DNA from: Verrucomicrobiales bacterium
Lineage (GTDB): Bacteria > Verrucomicrobiota > Verrucomicrobiia > Limisphaerales > JAYPXF01
Direction of reading: 5' to 3'
Length of the DNA stretch: 64,000 nucleotides
Assembly (NCBI GenBank): GCA_002715965.1
Contig: PBAL01000010.1
Location: forward strand, 1-64,000
The notes beneath the pieces are model-generated. The model made no database searches. It was not told the DNA's origin and saw only the letters and a program-made list of their open reading frames with translations. Position numbers and translations under genes: made by a program. This document shows positions 62,264 through 64,000 of the stretch, one piece after another. Each line of letters starts with the position of its first letter. Within the stretch, counting starts at the first letter, position 1.

Positions 62264-63640
62264 TCAGGCAACCACCGGAGGCCCGAATCCGTCGCGGTAA
62301 TCGCGCCGAACGATCGTGTTGTTCGCCTTCTTGTTGTTGGTGAACCGGTAATTCTTCGCATCCCAAAGCAACTGCTGGCCCGGGAAACGCGTGGCCTTGA
62401 CGGCAAGCAAGGCTGGTTCGGTGATGCGCGAACCGATGGAGAACGGCGCCCAGAGCGGCTTCTCGTTTCCGAGGCAGCAATCGGCCCAGTCATGCCAGTG
62501 ATTGCGGGGAGCGACTTCCGGCTTGGGCTCGTCCTTCACTTCCTTGCCCTTGCGGAATATCTTCATGCGACCACTCGGTTCAAGAAGGAGCGCGCCATCC
62601 GTGCAGATCACCAGAGTGCGGTTTGAGCCTTCCTTCAGCGCCGGCAACCCGAGCGCAGACCAAGACGGATTAATGCCGTTGTCGTTGTAATTCAGGATGA
62701 AGCGATCACGCGCGAACTGACCACCGCCCGGGTAGGTGATGGTGCTCATGTTGTAGGCCGAGTGACTGTCGTTGGACGCGCGGATGGTGTTCGTCTGAAC
62801 TGCCTGCGGATCCGGCATGTCATAGGCAAAGTAAAGCAGATCGAGCAGATGGCAGCCCCAGTCGGCGAGCTGGCCACCGCCGGTTTCCCAGTACGAACGC
62901 CAACGGCGCGGACAGATGTCATCGCTGTAGGGCATCGGCTTCTTGAGCGGACCGTTCCAGAGATCCCAGTTCAGGTTCTCCGGCACCGGCTTGGCCGGGG
63001 GCAATTCGCGCCACGGGGCGTCAAAGTAATGCCCGCGAGAAACCGTGCCGGTCCAGACATGTGCCTCAACGGGCTTGCCAAGCTGGTTGCGCTTGAGCAT
63101 TTCCACCGCCTGCATGCGGCCGGTGAAACACGCACGTTGATTGCCCATCTGTGTGTAAAGCTTTGGATGCGCCTTGATGGCGTCACGAATGAGGCGCAAC
63201 TCGTCGAGCTGATGCGTCAACGGCTTCTGGCCATAGATGTGTTTGTTCGCGGCATAGGCGGTCAGCATCATCGGCGCGTGATGCAGGTCGGGCGTATCGA
63301 CGATCACCGCGTCGAACTCGTCCACGTGCTTGTCGAAGCCCTTGCGATAATCGGCAACCTTGAAGGCTTTCGGAAACTGCTTCCCGATATGATTCAGCGT
63401 CTTGGAATCGACATCGCACAGTCCGGTAAATTCGACCATGGGATGCTTCACCAAGTTGGAACGCTGCATTCCCCCAATCCCTCCAACACCAACATGGTAG
63501 ATGCGCAACTTGCTGTTCTTGTTGGCGAAGGCCCGCATCTTGAAAGACGGCATCGCGGTGACGGCACCAGCAGCCGCTGTGGTCGTGATGAAACCACGGC
63601 GCGTGATGGTGGATTTCGTTTTCGGGGAATCCGATTTCAT
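62264..63640 (-). CDS. Gfo/Idh/MocA oxidoreductase, Tat-exported
   Basis: A 458-residue protein with a twin-arginine signal (TITRRGFITTTAAAGAVTAM) and a Gfo/Idh Rossmann domain (IYHVGVGGIGGMQRSNLVKH, LCDVDSKTL, GQKPLTHQLDELRL). The C-terminal half contains WETGGGQLADWGCHLLDLLY, conserved in exported members of this family. It is a distant relative of the protein at 22663, in the opposite orientation. Start at 63640 puts the Tat signal at the N-terminus. It follows the TSUP gene on the same strand. Confidence 0.88.
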   Translation of the reverse strand: MKSDSPKTKSTITRRGFITTTAAAGAVTAMPSFKMRAFANKNSKLRIYHVGVGGIGGMQRSNLVKHPMVEFTGLCDVDSKTLNHIGKQFPKAFKVADYRKGFDKHVDEFDAVIVDTPDLHHAPMMLTAYAANKHIYGQKPLTHQLDELRLIRDAIKAHPKLYTQMGNQRACFTGRMQAVEMLKRNQLGKPVEAHVWTGTVSRGHYFDAPWRELPPAKPVPENLNWDLWNGPLKKPMPYSDDICPRRWRSYWETGGGQLADWGCHLLDLLYFAYDMPDPQAVQTNTIRASNDSHSAYNMSTITYPGGGQFARDRFILNYNDNGINPSWSALGLPALKEGSNRTLVICTDGALLLEPSGRMKIFRKGKEVKDEPKPEVAPRNHWHDWADCCLGNEKPLWAPFSIGSRITEPALLAVKATRFPGQQLLWDAKNYRFTNNKKANNTIVRRDYRDGFGPPVVA

Positions 63641-63693
63641 GGCTCGGGAATCTAGTGACTCGGTGGGAGATGAACAGTTCAAAAACTGCGCAC

Positions 63694-64000
63694 TCAGGCG
63701 AAGGTCAGCAACAGGCCGGACACAAAGAGCATTCCCGCAATCAACCGGCGAAACAGGACTTCAGAGACACGGAAGTGTGCCCAGTGACCGGCCACAGTTC
63801 CGAGGAGGAACGCGGGCACAAGCTTGAGCGCCATGGAGAGGGATTCTTCTGTATAAAGGCCGTTGTAGAAGTGGGCTCCGACAGTCCAAAGCGACGCGAA
63901 GGTAAACACACCGATCAACGTTGCCCGCAGCGCGTTCTTCTCCGTGATCTGTTGTGAGAGGTAAAGCACGACAATGGGACCGCTCATGCCCAGCGATCCA
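63694..64000 (-). CDS. TSUP (TauE/SafE) transporter, 3' part
   Basis: The C-terminal about 100 residues of a membrane protein cut by the window edge. GSLGMSGPIVVLYLSQQIT and VPAFLLGTVAGHWAHFRVSE followed by LIAGMLFVSGLLLTFA match the second repeat of TauE/SafE/TSUP exporters of sulfite, sulfoacetate or related anions. The reading frame is open to position 64000, so the start lies outside. A link to the sulfatase elsewhere in the window is possible only as a common sulfur theme. Confidence 0.75.
   Translation of the reverse strand, partial: GSLGMSGPIVVLYLSQQITEKNALRATLIGVFTFASLWTVGAHFYNGLYTEESLSMALKLVPAFLLGTVAGHWAHFRVSEVLFRRLIAGMLFVSGLLLTFA

Noticed and set aside
1-64000. tRNA, rRNA or CRISPR loci
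   Set aside because: No cloverleaf with a T-arm GTTCGA/CCA end, no rRNA-like stretch and no regularly spaced direct-repeat array was found by eye; a covariance-model search could still detect a divergent tRNA.

Overview
The window looks like chromosomal DNA of a GC-rich, free-living member of the Verrucomicrobiota (Pedosphaera/Limisphaera-like) or a close PVC relative. The pointers are a planctomycete-type cytochrome c/DUF1549/DUF1553 protein, a secreted sulfatase, two twin-arginine Gfo/Idh/MocA oxidoreductases, the futalosine (mqn) route to menaquinone, a UGP2-like UTP-sugar uridylyltransferase, and many small zinc-ribbon proteins. This placement is inferred from gene content; no rRNA or tRNA gene was found. 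Coding density is high, both strands are used, and there is no phage, integrase, transposase or CRISPR array.

Left third (1-25 kb): a lipoprotein; a decayed response regulator; a NatAB-type ABC exporter; a frameshifted zinc-ribbon membrane gene; a two-gene SDR/LarA-like operon behind a palindromic candidate operator; a DUF3299 lipoprotein and a secreted hydrolase; tilS and thrC; an outer-membrane alginate-export-like barrel; a truncated cyclic-nucleotide-binding gene; the UGP2-like enzyme; a c-type cytochrome/DUF1553 protein and a sulfatase; a MoxR-DUF58 pair; and a Gfo/Idh plus SDR pair.

Middle (25-48 kb): a two-zinc-ribbon protein, an MsbA-like ABC exporter, a secreted protein, an FmdB-type zinc ribbon, an ExbB-ExbD-TonB-zinc-ribbon operon closed by a strong terminator, a membrane SGNH/TPR protein, a response regulator, two tail-anchored coiled-coil proteins, ogt, a nitrilase-family amidase, a YkgJ-type protein, a second secreted hydrolase, pxpBC without pxpA, YlbF-like and Nudix proteins, a PolX homologue whose polymerase and HhH residues look destroyed while PHP motifs remain, a large lipoprotein, a class V aminotransferase and a rhomboid-like protease.

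Right third (48-64 kb): a decayed gene with two lesions, a PPP-family phosphatase, an ABC-F ATPase, mqnE-mqnA, efp, a tightly overlapping three-gene cluster (double-DUF3592 membrane protein with arrestin-like tail, a free arrestin-like protein, a P-loop ATPase), a secreted HExxH peptidase-like protein, pheA, a GYF_2/zinc-ribbon membrane protein, a LemA protein, dinB, another Gfo/Idh protein and the end of a TSUP transporter.

Two themes recur. Short dispersed palindromic elements occur in several families, at least three of them with two copies inside this window. Four genes are broken or truncated, which means either real decay or assembly error. The best candidates for something undescribed are the DUF3592/arrestin-like/ATPase cluster (54350-57011), the polymerase-dead PolX-PHP protein, and the LarA-like/SDR operon with its operator.
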